In this document: one piece after another, positions 53,401 to 64,000 of the stretch
How the letters are laid out: each line of letters starts with the position of its first letter
Position numbering within the stretch: the stretch's first letter is position 1
Assembly (NCBI GenBank): GCA_013396635.1
Contig: WBMW01001599.1
Location: 67,135 to 131,134, forward strand
Reading direction: 5' to 3'
DNA from: Penelope pileata
Lineage: Eukaryota > Chordata > Aves > Galliformes > Cracidae
DNA length: 64,000 nucleotides
Made by a program: the position numbers and the translations under genes
Notes under the pieces: model-generated
Database searches by the model: none
What the model was told of the DNA's origin: nothing
What the model saw: the letters and a program-made list of their open reading frames with translations, nothing else

Positions 53401-54276
53401 GATAGATTAAAGGTAATTGTAGAATTAAATACCTGAAAATATCTCTTTGCATGCTTGTAACAAATCTGTTGTTGACAGTATCACAGCCTTTCCTCTGAAG
53501 TCAATGATAGTCTGCTGGTATAGGAACCACAGAGATTATTGGCAATAATATTTTGTTTGTAGATAGATATGCTGCAGTGAAGAAGCCTACTACTAATAAA
53601 GGTTTATTCGTCACAGAAGGGAACATTTTCTGCTAGCAATATTATACATTTTTGAAAAGGTCATTAGTGTAAGAGATAATTTAACAGAACACAACCTTCT
53701 CATTTTATGAGAAGTAATAAAATATCTATTATCTATATTCAGAGAGCAGCATTCTGCAACTAGACAGTTTTCCAGACAAGAGAGCTCTATCATTATGATC
53801 ATCTATTGGGAGAAAATATGTCAGCCTCCTGGCTTTCAAAGGTTCACCTTATTTCACTTCCCTGACTTCTCTGTTCACTTGTTGGTCACATAGCTATAGC
53901 CTGTCTCCTTTAGGCTGGTAATGAAGTCTTTGTAAATCTGGGATTCTGGAGGGTGGATTCAGCATCCAGAAACTGGAAAGAGTTGTTGGATAGAGTTTCA
54001 GTTGCAGCTAGACTAATAGAACCACAACAAATAAATCAGCATAACCAAGAACCCGGGAGGTAGAATTCAACAGACTAACAAAGGAAGTCATATTTTTGGA
54101 GCAAGACTTTAAGAAGAAAGTTACTCCTGGTAAATATGAAGCTGATTTGACCTTGAGAAGGAAATTAAACCAAGCAGAAAGGATTTTGTTACCCTTGTAA
54201 ATAGAAGAGGAACAACAGATGAGTTACATCTACAGCGAGGGTGGGGTACAAGCTAAAAACATCTCAGATCTGGTCC
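47438..54276. other. Long unannotated stretch between insertions
   Basis: Nearly 7 kb with no gene or dispersed repeat recognised. It contains the splice-bounded open segment at 49243-49323, listed separately. Other frames (72-96 codons) look like chance. Confidence 0.5.
49243..49323 (+). other. Candidate exon (low confidence)
   Basis: The segment is preceded by a pyrimidine-rich acceptor (atttttttctttagtgcag) and followed by a strong donor (atttacag then gtaagat). It is 81 bases, a multiple of three, and the first frame is fully open for 27 codons (starting FSTVCNYVPGSSVSLN), so it would be a phase 0-0 exon. I recognise no protein. An alternative AG lies five bases upstream. Chance remains the simplest explanation without transcript support. 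Confidence 0.18.
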
Positions 54277-54862
54277 TGTAGTGGTTTGATCCAGCAGATA
54301 AGTAAGTGCCATACAGTTGTTTGTTACCTCTGCCCCTGCCCCAGCGGGACTGGGGAGAGAATTACGAGAGCACAGTAAAACTCATGGGTTGAGATAAAAC
54401 TACTAACTATGAAAAGAAAGTAAAAGAAAATTATAGTAATGATATATATATATACACAAGCAAAAACAAGTGATACACAAACCAGCTGCTCACCACTCAC
54501 TGACTGATGCCCAGCCAGTCCCTGAGCAGTGCACCCCCCCCACCATGCTGGCTAACTCCCCTGCCTTATATTTACATGGTGTCATATGGTATGGAATATC
54601 CCTTTGGTCAGTTTAGATCAGCTGCCCTGGTCCTGTCCCTTCACATCTTCCTGTGCCTTCCAGTCCCCTTGCTGGCAAGGCAGTATGAAGTTCTGAGAAA
54701 CTGAAATGTCCTTGGCTCTACACAACACTGCCCAGCAACAAGTGTAAACATCAGCATGCTATCAGTTTCGTTTTTCTTCTAGAACCAAAATATAGCCTCA
54801 TAATAGCCTCACAGAAGATACTACGAGAAAAACAACTTCTGCCCCAGCTAAAAACTAAGACA
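54277..54862 (-). mobile_element. Solo ERVL-like LTR, minus strand (586 bp)
   Basis: In viral orientation it runs from TGTCTTAGTTTTTAGCTGGG to GGATCAAACCACTACA. The flanking 5-mers ggtcc (54272-54276) and agtcc (54863-54867) match at four of five positions, and a 5-bp target duplication is the ERVL pattern. It shares long blocks with the LTR at 44192-44756. No coding sequence or second LTR with matching flanks is present, so it is a solo LTR. A (AT)n run lies inside it near 54442-54454. Confidence 0.87.
54565..54584 (-). promoter_or_regulatory. U3 TATA-like and CRE-like sites of the LTR
   Basis: In viral orientation TGACACCA (54577-54584) stands where the sister LTR has TGACATCA, and AAATATAA follows as a TATA-like box. 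Both differ from the TGACGTCA palindrome within the central CG-containing part. Promoter activity is inferred only. Confidence 0.45.
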
Positions 54863-57800
54863 AGTCCCAACACAAAATGTGTATTTTGTCCTGGTTTTCC
54901 GTAAACACATGGGTAATGTTATGACAAAGTAGGCTGGTGAATGTAAATGATGATACAGCACTGGATTTTATCTCAGCTGAAAGGGAAGAAAAACTTAAAG
55001 AAGATAATGCATTTGGAGGCTTTGGATTTTGAAAGACCTGATACTTCAATGACAGGCACAGAAAAAAGGTATTTAAAAAGTCTTTAGTGATGTCACTGTA
55101 ACACTGTTTGATTGCAAAACTGCAAACAAAGTAGCTATATTTTAAAAGAGGAAGAGTATAAGCGGAAGAGATCTAAAAGTGTGAGGGAAAATATCCAAGT
55201 AACTATTATTCAATTAACCTGATCCCAAAGCCATGGAAAGCTTTGGTACATACTTAGCAGAATAATGGATAAAGATATGTTAAGAAACCCATAAAATACA
55301 TATGAGTTTGTCAAAGATCAACCATATCAATATTGATCTTTGATGAGGAAATAAACACTTTCACAAAAAACCAATCTGTCTCTGAATTTCAGTGAGCATC
55401 TGACAGAAATTACAGATAAGGGAAACAGGGATGATAACTCAGTTGAGACTAAAGAGTCTTGCTATGAAATAAAGCTAATTAAACTAAATTAGGTTCTGAG
55501 ATATTTTGGCTCGACTGTTTCTTGCACCTGAACTAACTCACAGCTGGAATTAGCACACTTGCCCGCAGGCTGCATTAAGTTGAAAGTACTCCCAAAGACA
55601 GTGGCATACTTGATTCACAAAGCAAAACCTAAGAGCAAAAATGTGATGTGAAAATAGTTACTTCAGCTGAAAGAAAATGCTGGCACAGAAACAACTGGGA
55701 ATGAACTGGCCATAACTGGATATGAACTGGACAGCAGAACATTTCTAAGTGGGATGAAAGCCATACCCTAGTCACATCTTCCCATGAGATAGCTCTGACA
55801 AAATACTACCTAATTTCAGGACAGGAGAAGGGAGCCTTGGCTCAGTGTGGGAGACACTCCCTGGCCCTGAGCATCTAGTTGTCTATGCCAGAAGCACACA
55901 AGAGAAAGCTGTTTTGCACATTGTTTTTATCTGGTCCTATATATATGCTACAAAGTTTGTCACACCACTAAGTCGCAGCCTTTACGTCACATTACAACAC
56001 ACTCTTCCACTCTAGCTTTTTACTGCAAGGTGTGTTACAGCAACACCAACATGTAGTTATTCTTCTGATAGGACCTTTTGTTTTGTGCAAGTGTACCAAG
56101 TCACTATGTTAGCTACACTGGTGCATACTCACCTGGCCATGCCTGAGACATATGGTAGCACATCATTGCCCTTCAAGTGACCATCCATGGGTTATAAAGG
56201 CAAGCATAATATTGTCTTCTGCTGTGTGTGATATGTGCTACTCCCACTGTCTTCTTGATAAATGATAGCGGTTGGAGTGTGGCACAGCAAGCAAACACTT
56301 ATAAACAAAGAATAAGTTTATGTCTGCAAGAACAGGGATGTGTTTTTAAAGAATTTCAGCCTTATGTGAATTTGCCTTTCTGTTTTGCATTTTTCTGTGG
56401 AGAGCAAGCTGTGATGTTTTCATACCGAAATAACACAAATCACATGCAAGACTGGCAGGTGGAGTAAGCCCTATTTTGACATGACATTTTACCATATAAA
56501 CCCGACCAGATGTGGCTTTTGATTAAAACTGAATTATTTACACTGCAGCTGTGGCAAAATTGTGTTTGCCATGGATGTTGCACTGTTGTGATATGCATGG
56601 TGACAGTAAATAGCTAGACATCACCCCTTTCATGATAGCATTATCATCTAGTTACTTTTGATTAAATTAAAATTACTGAGAGCAATATCTCTGTGCAGGT
56701 TACAAACTGCTCCTCCTGTTAACATCTTTGTCTCACTGAAGTGCATATCACACATGCTATAGTGACAAGCCCTTAAGGCAGTGGGATCTTTTTACTGAGT
56801 CCCTGTGTTTAAGAGTGACTATTTCAAGAACAGCTGAGAGAATCATTGCAAAAGTGCATCAGACTGGACAAGGGCAGGATCGTGTTCTGCCCGAGAGGAT
56901 GAAGACGAAGCAGGAAAAATTACAAAAAGTTCATAGATGTACTGCCCTTAGTAAGTCTTGCAGAATCCTCTCAAAATAGTCAGGATTCTATTCTTTTGTA
57001 CCTAAGTATCCAATATGCTTTCCTATCTTGCATTCCCATCAGAATCTGACCATATACATAGAGGTCTTTACTTCTATTTTCCACACCCTATACAACTCTG
57101 TGCTGACACAAGGCAGTCCCTGATCCAGCCTTATCCCACAGATACAGGTGGATCCCACTCATGAAACAGCTCATCTCAGACACTGAGAATACCTAAAAAT
57201 TTCAGGAACCTTCCTCCCCAGACAAATAAAATCCATTTTATATAAAACAGAAAAGCAAAGGAGAGACTTGAGAGTCCTGGGGAAATAACTTCATCTTCAG
57301 TTTCACGAGCACCTAGAGAAACAGAGAGATTTATGCTGTGCCTGAAAAAATAGCAGTACTGCCACAGTCTCAGCTGGTTTATGAATGACATGACTTCTAT
57401 GATCTCAGATCAGTAAAAGTAATCATTCTTAATAACTCACTTCACTAAGAGACAAAACTCATCCAGGTCCACCCAGAAATTTCAGATTTTAATGAACTAA
57501 AACACAGTAAAGTATTGATAGAGAAAGATTACATTGCTCAGATGTTTGTTTCTGCAAAGTGGGTAGATACTTGGTTTCGGAAGGTGAACTTGAGTTCTGT
57601 GGATGCTGGATTTCTTCTCAAGTCACACAATATGTCCTGAATTAGGTGAAGCTCAAATCAAAAGAAGTGTTTCTGGAATGGCTATTTTAAAACTACATGG
57701 CTATTTTAAAGCTACCATTGGAAAAATAAACACAAAAATGTTGTGCTTGTTTGTTCTAGTATGTTACATTGATAACAAGGTTCCTGCTGATGAAGTTATT

Positions 57801-59257
57801 CATTAAAATAGACAATACCCCAAACAACATACCCACACAGGTACACAGCCTGGATGTAGACCCTTGCTTATATAGCATCAAATACATGTGCAGTACAAAA
57901 AGGTCATGTAATACTTTAATAAGCTCATATCCGGAAACACTGGAAAAGAGGAAGTGAAATAATATGTTGGCATAAGCTGGAGCAAGACTTTTTCAGCTTA
58001 CGGAATGGCTATAAAATCCCATGAATATTATGTTCAAGCAATATTGCTAATGTAAATTGAATAAAAGGTCATCGTTTTTTAGCTACTCATTATGAGATGT
58101 CATTGGCTTCCCTTATCTGAGTCATATTAAAATAAATCAATATGATGCAATCAGAATGGGACAGTCATGTTCCCACACTGAGCTTTAAACCACTTCTCCC
58201 CCCAAGTGCGTGCTGGTGAACAAAGTTAAAGGAGTACAGGGTGGTCCCTGGAGCAAATTTGCAAATATGAAGATTTAGTGAGTTCCTAGAGGAAAAAGCA
58301 CTTTGATTTTTTCTACTTGGGACTAATCCACATGCTCTTGACAGTGATGTCAAGAAAAGATTGAAAGTGTTCAAAGCTAAAAAAAGTACTGCAGTGGATT
58401 AACTTTAAAGTGTAACAAATGCTATGGATTTGGTCTCCCTAATAGTAAGTCATATTTGCTTGCTTAGAACACAGATTTCTACCTGTGGCAATAGACTTGT
58501 AATATATGATGTACATTTGACTAGAAAACACTCATGTATCCCTTTTTATTTTAATTTAGTTCCGTCTACAAATGTTTTCAAGAAGGGAGAATGTAGCATG
58601 CACTCTTCTGCTGAGTGGCTGACACTGACCGTATGTTTTGGCTTAGAGAGTATTTTCAATCCAATTTTCTATTCCAATGAAAACTTTGCTCTGCTATAAG
58701 CATAAATAGGAATAGCAAATACTTACACCAATACTTGATGTATTTAGATGTTTTATTGTGCATAGGTCAGAAATCTTTTCACAGGAAGAGTTAACAAATT
58801 ACACATAAGATTTTCTGAGGGAGAAGAGAATTTAAATCTGTGTTTTATAGGAGAGAAGCATATTCCATAGATCAAATAGACTTTGAGGAGCCTTGTCTTC
58901 TTACAGCTCTACTTAGAAGATAAAGAGGCTATGCCTGTTTAATCTTTTTTTTCACTAAATTTAAATAAAAACTGTCTCCTTAGAGTTGTGAAAATCTATG
59001 TGCCTCTTTTTCTACTTTCTTTTTAAATAAAAGTATCTGATATCACCACAGTATACCAGATATTCTTTGAGGTATAGTACATGTTATCAATACCTGCAGA
59101 ACTAATGCATATATAAGCAATTGTAAATTGCGTGAACCTTCCACAAATAGACAGAAACACTCTACAGCAAAGTTTCCATTAGAAAATATTTCTGAGCAAA
59201 ACAGTAGTGAATACTCAAAGGACAAGAGAATAGCCACCAGCACCTACAGCATGCTTC
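54863..59257. other. Long unannotated stretch
   Basis: No gene or dispersed repeat recognised in 4.4 kb. One 19-bp tandem duplication (57678-57715). Frames of 60-91 codons have no visible domain. Confidence 0.5.
57678..57715 (+). repeat. 19-bp tandem duplication, two copies
   Basis: The unit atggctattttaaaactac is followed directly by atggctattttaaagctac, one mismatch. Confidence 0.9.
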
Positions 59258-59335
59258 ATGAGTTGCCTCACAGTGAAAAATTTCTTCCCAATCTCTAGTT
59301 TAAATCTGTCCTATTCTAGTTATGTTTTGCTCCTT
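59258..59335 (-). mobile_element. Old CR1 scrap, minus strand
   Basis: The run cctcacagtgaaaaatttct followed by tcccaatctctagtttaaat is the antisense of the CR1 ORF2 C-terminal segment seen at 24650-24720 and 61180-61220. Only some 80 bases remain and the 3' end is missing, so it is an ancient remnant. Confidence 0.65.
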
Positions 59336-60992
59336 CTGAGCAAATGTTCTGCTCCCTCAGATAAATTCATCTGTTCTGAGCAGGCATTATTATTCTGCCT
59401 CAAAGAACACTTTCATGTTTTACTTGTATGTTTCACATGTATTTCACAGACTCTCCAGAGTTCCAGTCTGAAGATAGCAGCTTTCTGAACAGCAGGTAGG
59501 GTTGGAAGGTCATCCAAAGGTGTCATTTTGTTTGCTGATGAAGCGGAATCCTGACTGACACACACTGACAGATGAATATGCTATTGCATTCAATCTGAAA
59601 GAATCACATGCTCAACAGACATTTGAGAAGTTCAGCTTTTCCACCACTTTAGGGAAAGTAGATGGGAGTTTTTTGCAGTTTCAAGGCATTGGCTTACATA
59701 TAGAAGAGATATTTTGCATCTGGTTTCATTTGAAATGTATCCAGAAGTGCCTTTTTTAATTCTAAAGCCTATGATACGTTTTCTTTTCATTTTTTTTTTT
59801 TTGATTTTAATCACTCTATGCATTTTAGTGCAATCAAAATAAAAGTCTTACAAGAAGGCATTCAGAAGAGTGTGTAGTGTAAATGTATAAGCTTAACTGC
59901 ATTTCTTACAGGATTAACAGAGCCTCCCAGAGCCGGGAATAAGCCACTTCCATGTGATCGGCTTGCTGCCATAATACTGAAAGACTCAAAAATTTGACCT
60001 CCACTTTGTCGTTTACCTGTCTCAAACACATTTGGTCCTTACAGTTGTTGTCCACTGGCAGTTGTTGATTTCTAGTTCAGGGAGACATCCTCACGTGATG
60101 ACTTCGGCACTCTCTGGTCCCTAAGAAAACTGAGGCTGCTCTTCCTTGGCAGCCAGAGATTGCTGTGCTGCCTTCTTTTGCTAACCTGGGGTGCAGAGCC
60201 TGCAGCTTCCTCTTTACCTCAGCTTCCCAAAAACTGTTTCCCTCCATCAGATTTATCAAGTCTGATGAACTTTCCATAGTATATCAATTACGAATGTTGT
60301 AGGCCTATATGCCTGAGTATCATAATATATTTAAATTTCAGTTTTAGGTAAACGATGTTTAGAAAACGCTGTTTTGGACTCTTTCCTTCTGGAGATTTTC
60401 AATCTGTGAGTTGAGAAAATGTGATGTTTTCTGATCCACAGAATAGATAACATTTTCAGTTTCATCAGCACAGCTGTTGTTGAATTCCTAAAGTGAAATT
60501 TTCACACCTGATATGAGTGCAAAATAACAGTTCACACTAGGGACTCAAAAAACTGTTCAGACAGTTTTCCAAGCATACTACACTACTATTCCTTTTTTTT
60601 TTTTTTTNAGCATACCTCGTTCCTATTCCTTTTTTTTTTTTTTTTTGGGAAACTGCCCAAAAATACTCATTTAAAGTCATAATGAAATTGAAGTATAAAT
60701 ATCACCTACAATTTTAAATTCTATGTAATTGGACTTGTTTGTCCTACTGCTCAGTAAGGGTTCATGGCCCCAGTGTTGTCTGCTGAATATCAGCTATGGA
60801 AAGTATCAACTTGACCTAAAATACCAAGATCTGACCCAAAATGTTATCCTGTTTCAGTACCTATGTCATTACTGTCCTTCACATGTTTTTGACTGTGGAA
60901 CTTGATGTTACATACAGGCTGAATCACACCTTAACTTGAATTAGCTGGTTAACTAAAAGGTAAACTCCCGAAGAGGATCTTCCAAGCTACTG
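59336..60992. other. Intergenic, nothing recognised except an assembly-suspect poly-T pair
   Basis: No gene or repeat family. It holds a local duplication around the N at 60608, listed separately. Confidence 0.5.
60572..60646 (+). repeat. Local duplication with two poly-T runs around a single N
   Basis: The unit agcatactacactactattcc with a T run is followed by an N at 60608, then by agcatacctcgttcctattcc with a second T run. The two units differ at a few bases, as noisy reads across a homopolymer would. Probably one real locus represented twice. Confidence 0.8.
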
Positions 60993-61804
60993 ATGGAATG
61001 ACAGAATTGCAGGGATTGGAAGGGACCTTGAAAGATCATCGAGTCCAACCCTCCTGCCAAAGCAGGCTCCCTTCAGCAAGTCACACAGGTAGGCATCCAG
61101 ACAGGTCTTGAATATCTCCAGGGAAGCAGACTCCACAGCCTCCCTGGACAGCCTGTGCCAGTGCTCCGTCACCCGCACTGTGAAAAAGTTCTTCCACATA
61201 TTGGTGTAGAACTTCCTATGCTCCATTTTGTGGCCATTTCCCCTCGTCCTGTCCCCACACGCCACCGGAAAGAGCCTGGCCACGTCCCTTCACCTCCTGC
61301 ACTTTAGATATTTATAGATAGTCATAAGATGCCCTCTCAGTCTTCTTTTCTCAAGAACAGACCTAGGTCACTCAGCCTCTCCTCAGAAGGGAGGTGCTCC
61401 AGGCCCTTTATCATCTTTGTGGCCCTCTACTGGACTCTTTTGAGGAGATTCCTGTCTTTTTTGTATTGAGGAGTCCAGAACTAGACACAGTACTCCAGGT
61501 GAGGCCTGACCAGGGCAGAGCAGAGGAGAAGGATCACCTCCTTCAACCTGCTGGCCATGCTCTTTTTAATGCATCCCAGGATACCATTAGCCTTCTTGGC
61601 CACAAGGGCACACTGCTGGCTCATGGCCAACCTGTTGTTCACCAGCACCCCCAGGTCCTTCTTTGCAGAGCTCCTCTCCAGCAGGTCATCCCCCAACCTG
61701 TGCTGGTACATGCGGTTATTCCTCCCTAGGTGCAAGACTCCACACTTGCTTCTGTTAAACCTCATCAGGTTCCTCTCTGCCCAACTCTCCAGTCTGTCCA
61801 GATC
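60993..61804 (-). mobile_element. CR1 LINE 3' fragment, minus strand (812 bp)
   Basis: On the minus strand it runs from the middle of ORF2 (gatctggacagactggagag at 61804) to the 3' end (cctgcaattctgtcattcca). The left and right limits are sharp. It is 5'-truncated, closely resembles the copy at 27150-28029, and shows what that copy should contain inside its gap. Confidence 0.94.
61050..61804 (-). pseudogene. CR1 ORF2 C-terminal remnant
   Basis: Two open blocks remain of the C-terminal ORF2 region that follows the reverse transcriptase core. 61765-61481 includes RFNRSKCGVLHLGRNN, ALVAKKANGILGCI and SALVRPHLEYCV. 61283-60987 includes GDRTRGNGHKMEHRKF, FFTVRVTEHWHRLSRE and ESASLEIFKTCLDAYLCDLL, and runs past the normal stop. 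Stops or frameshifts separate them. No catalytic motifs are in this part, so it encodes nothing functional. Confidence 0.88.
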
Positions 61805-63179
61805 ATGATTAGAAAGTAAAAGAGAGACAAGGAATTATACTTTTTATTGAAGTGGAAGTCCATGCTTTTCAGCCATTTAACTGAGACGGAAGAGGGTTCT
61901 AGATGTGCTGTTTGACGTTTTAATCAAGTGTCATGCATACTAAGTTTTAACTGCTTCTTTGCTAGTGCCAGTCAGACCAGAATTTAGGAAAGACTTGTCT
62001 AGGGTTAGACAGATCATGCTACTTCCATTTACTTACATTTTTATTAAGCTCCTGAAGTCAGCAAAGAATAAGGCCTGTCCAAATATCTGTGGTGAACTGG
62101 CTGGTTTCTTTTTCATAACCATCAATGATTCTCAAAGCTATATTCAATTTCTTACCACCAGCACTGTTCTGATGGTTTTCACTGCAGTCACTAGGGCTGC
62201 TCCACAATTTTACACATATAAGAAGTCAAAGGATGCTAATCTGGAAGAGATGCAGAGGTAAGTAATGCATACTAGTCTCAGACATACTTCTTCATTATGA
62301 AAATCTCTGCTCCCAAGACAATACAACCCAAAACAAAAGATATTCATTTTCCTCCATGCCACCTCCTCTCATCTCTTTAAGAAAATGATGAGTATAAATT
62401 AGTCACCATTTTCTATGAAGGGTCCTTTTACAACAACATTTTTTTAATAACACATCTTCCTAAAAGAACATAGCTTTTGCCTGAGTCGTGATGTCTGGTC
62501 ACGAGGTTTCATAAGCATTGCATTATATAAGTTGATTAAACACTAATGGCAGAAAGAATTATTAATCTAGTGTGCAATTCTGATATACGGGCTGTAGAGT
62601 AGGTGGTGTGTAATTATTAAGTAAATTACAACAACAAATTCAACTGCATTATGGATTGATCAAATGTATTATACTAGATAAAGTATCTGTATAGCAGGGA
62701 TAAAAATCACACTAGACAAAAGAGTGTGCAGACTATGCTTGAAATAACCACAATAATTACTTCATGGTGGGGAAGAAGTATCTCTTAGTGACAATCAATG
62801 AAGTGTAGGTAAAACGGAGAGGTTCTTCATTTCCAGGTTAAGAATTCATTCAACAGATTTCACCTAAGAACAAAACAGCAAGGCTAACTGAGCATAATGT
62901 GGAATGATATTTTGAACTGAAGTAGTAGATATATCACAGTTTTCAGAGTCCAAACTTTTTTAGCATTTAAACTAGCCATTTTTAACTTAGACCTTCTCTG
63001 AAAATAAGCAGCTCAGATTTTCTGGTGATCTCGCTGAAAGACAGACAACCCATCCATTGATTATATCTCTCTTCCTTGTGATGTGTAACAGTTTGATGCC
63101 AAAGCTACTTCATTTTGGCCTCTATGTGGTGGCTCCTTGTATGTGAACACAGCTTGCAAAAGTGAAGACTTTCTGAGAG
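61805..63179. other. Intergenic; contains one splice-bounded open segment
   Basis: No repeat family recognised. A 100-codon plus-strand frame (61959-62261) ends within four bases of a consensus donor; see the candidate exon at 62188-62257. Confidence 0.5.
62188..62257 (+). other. Candidate exon (low confidence)
   Basis: The acceptor ctgatggttttcactgcag precedes a 70-base segment ended by gcagag then gtaagt, which matches the donor consensus at all six intron positions. The frame is open through the segment (TRAAPQFYTYKKSKDANLEE) and its polar, lysine and acidic-rich composition looks more protein-like than most chance frames here. I recognise no family. No neighbouring exon was identified, and chance occurrence is possible. 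Confidence 0.25.
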
Positions 63180-64000
63180 CGCAAGAGCCCTCTGTCTCCC
63201 AGTGTAGGAAAACAGGCAGAGGAGGCAGGAAACAGGCATAGCTTGGCAAGGACCTGCTGGTCAGACTGAGGGAAAAGAAGGGCATGTACAGGCAGTAGAA
63301 ACAAAGACTTCTTACCCAGGAAGAATCTAGGGATGCTGTCTGGATGTTCACAGAAGGGATCACGAAAGTCAAGGCGCAGATGGAACTGAACTTAGTGAGG
63401 GATGTAAAAAAACAACTAGATACATTTGTCAGAAAAGACAGGCCAAAGAAAGCATACCCCACCTGATAAACAAGAAAGAAGAACTGGCTGCAACAGATAT
63501 GGAGAAGGCTGAGGTACTTGCCTCAATCTTCACAGACAATCAGGATTCTTGTATCTCTTATGTCCCTGAACCTCAAATCCCTGCACCTTTAAGTGGAAAC
63601 AGGGGGAGGATACTCCCGCCCACCATGAGAGCGCAGTAAGTCTGAGACTGCCTCATGAGTCTGAATGTGTACAAGTGTATGGGGCCAGACAATATGCATT
63701 TCAGGGTCCTGAGAGAGCTGGCTGATGTGGCTGCCGAGACACTCACTATCACGTTTGAAAAGTCATGGATGTCAGGCAAAGTCCATGGTGACTGGAAAAA
63801 AGGAAACATAGCTCCCATTTTCAAGAAAGAGAAGAAGGAGGAACAGGGGAATTACAGACTGGTAAGCCCCACCTCTATGCCTGGGAAGATCATGGAACAG
63901 ATCCTCCTGGAAGACATGTTAACGTACATAAGGGATGAGGAGGTGATCTGAGATGGCCAGCACGGCTTCATCAAGGGCAGATCATGCCTGAGCAATCTGA
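63180..64000 (+). mobile_element. CR1 LINE, plus strand, continuing past the right edge
   Basis: The segment follows CR1 ORF2 from upstream of the reverse transcriptase into its first motifs. Recognisable are GITKVKAQMELNLVRDVKK (about 63358-63414) and, after a diverged part, KCMGPDNMHFRVLRELADV, KSWMSGKVHGDWKKGNIAP and then GQHGFIKGRSCLSNL at the edge. The left boundary is approximate; the 3' end lies outside the window. Confidence 0.9.
63655..64000 (+). pseudogene. CR1 ORF2 fragment with premature stop
   Basis: Open for 98 codons from an internal Met, covering the conserved linker and the start of the reverse transcriptase (GPDNMHFRVL; GDWKKGNIAPIFKKEKKEE; PGKIMEQILLEDML). A TGA at 63949-63951 then interrupts, and the same frame resumes with DGQHGFIKGRSCLSNL to the window edge. 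The corresponding position in the copy at 27150 is Arg, so a CGA to TGA change is likely. Further stops lie upstream. Dead copy. Confidence 0.9.

Noticed and set aside
44192..54862. A complete provirus bounded by the two minus-strand LTRs
   Set aside because: Outer flanks do not match, the 54277 copy has its own target duplication, and the 9.5 kb between them holds CR1 and mariner DNA but no gag, pol or env similarity.
1..64000. CRISPR array, bacterial operons, or a new defence or biosynthetic system
   Set aside because: The CR1, mariner and LTR content marks this as vertebrate nuclear DNA; no regularly spaced repeats or gene clusters are present.

Overview
The window looks like gene-poor, AT-rich nuclear DNA from a bird, most likely a galliform (chicken or a close relative). 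This rests on the repeats. There are ten 5'-truncated CR1 LINE copies, several ending in the typical CR1 3' octamer repeats. There are two copies of one mariner family that matches my recollection of the galliform element Galluhop. There are also decayed avian ERV-type LTRs. I found no convincing protein-coding gene, rRNA, tRNA or CRISPR array. Nearly all open frames are short chance frames or lie inside repeats.

Layout. 1-7 kb: an exact 138-bp duplication next to a single N (probably an assembly artefact), a CR1 copy (1792-2344), and two pieces of a GC-rich plus-strand ERV LTR (about 3885-3970 and 4745-5370). 7-27 kb: an internally deleted mariner (6990-7528), three CR1 fragments (12.4, 18.5 and 24.5 kb), a truncated minus-strand LTR (13584-13812), and long unannotated single-copy-looking DNA. 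27.1-28.0 kb: the best-preserved CR1, with an open reverse transcriptase segment that runs into a 271-base assembly gap. 28-43 kb: no recognisable element. 43-55 kb: a cluster of insertions made of CR1, a solo LTR, a full-length but dead mariner, another CR1, and a second solo LTR of the same family. 55-64 kb: sparse DNA, an old CR1 scrap, a well-preserved minus-strand CR1 (60993-61804), and a plus-strand CR1 that runs off the right edge.

The two mariner copies show an autonomous-type element and its deletion derivative side by side. The full-length copy has TA flanks, terminal inverted repeats and DD34D spacing. It is broken by two frameshifts and a nonsense codon, and its second catalytic Asp is Glu. 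The two minus-strand solo LTRs keep TATA-like and CRE-like U3 sites.

A few short segments have good acceptor and donor splice consensus around an open frame (26400-26480, 49243-49323, 62188-62257 and two microexon-sized ones). They are offered only as low-confidence exon candidates, because such pairs arise often by chance in 64 kb. No new biological system is claimed. The most actionable points are the assembly anomalies and the mariner pair.
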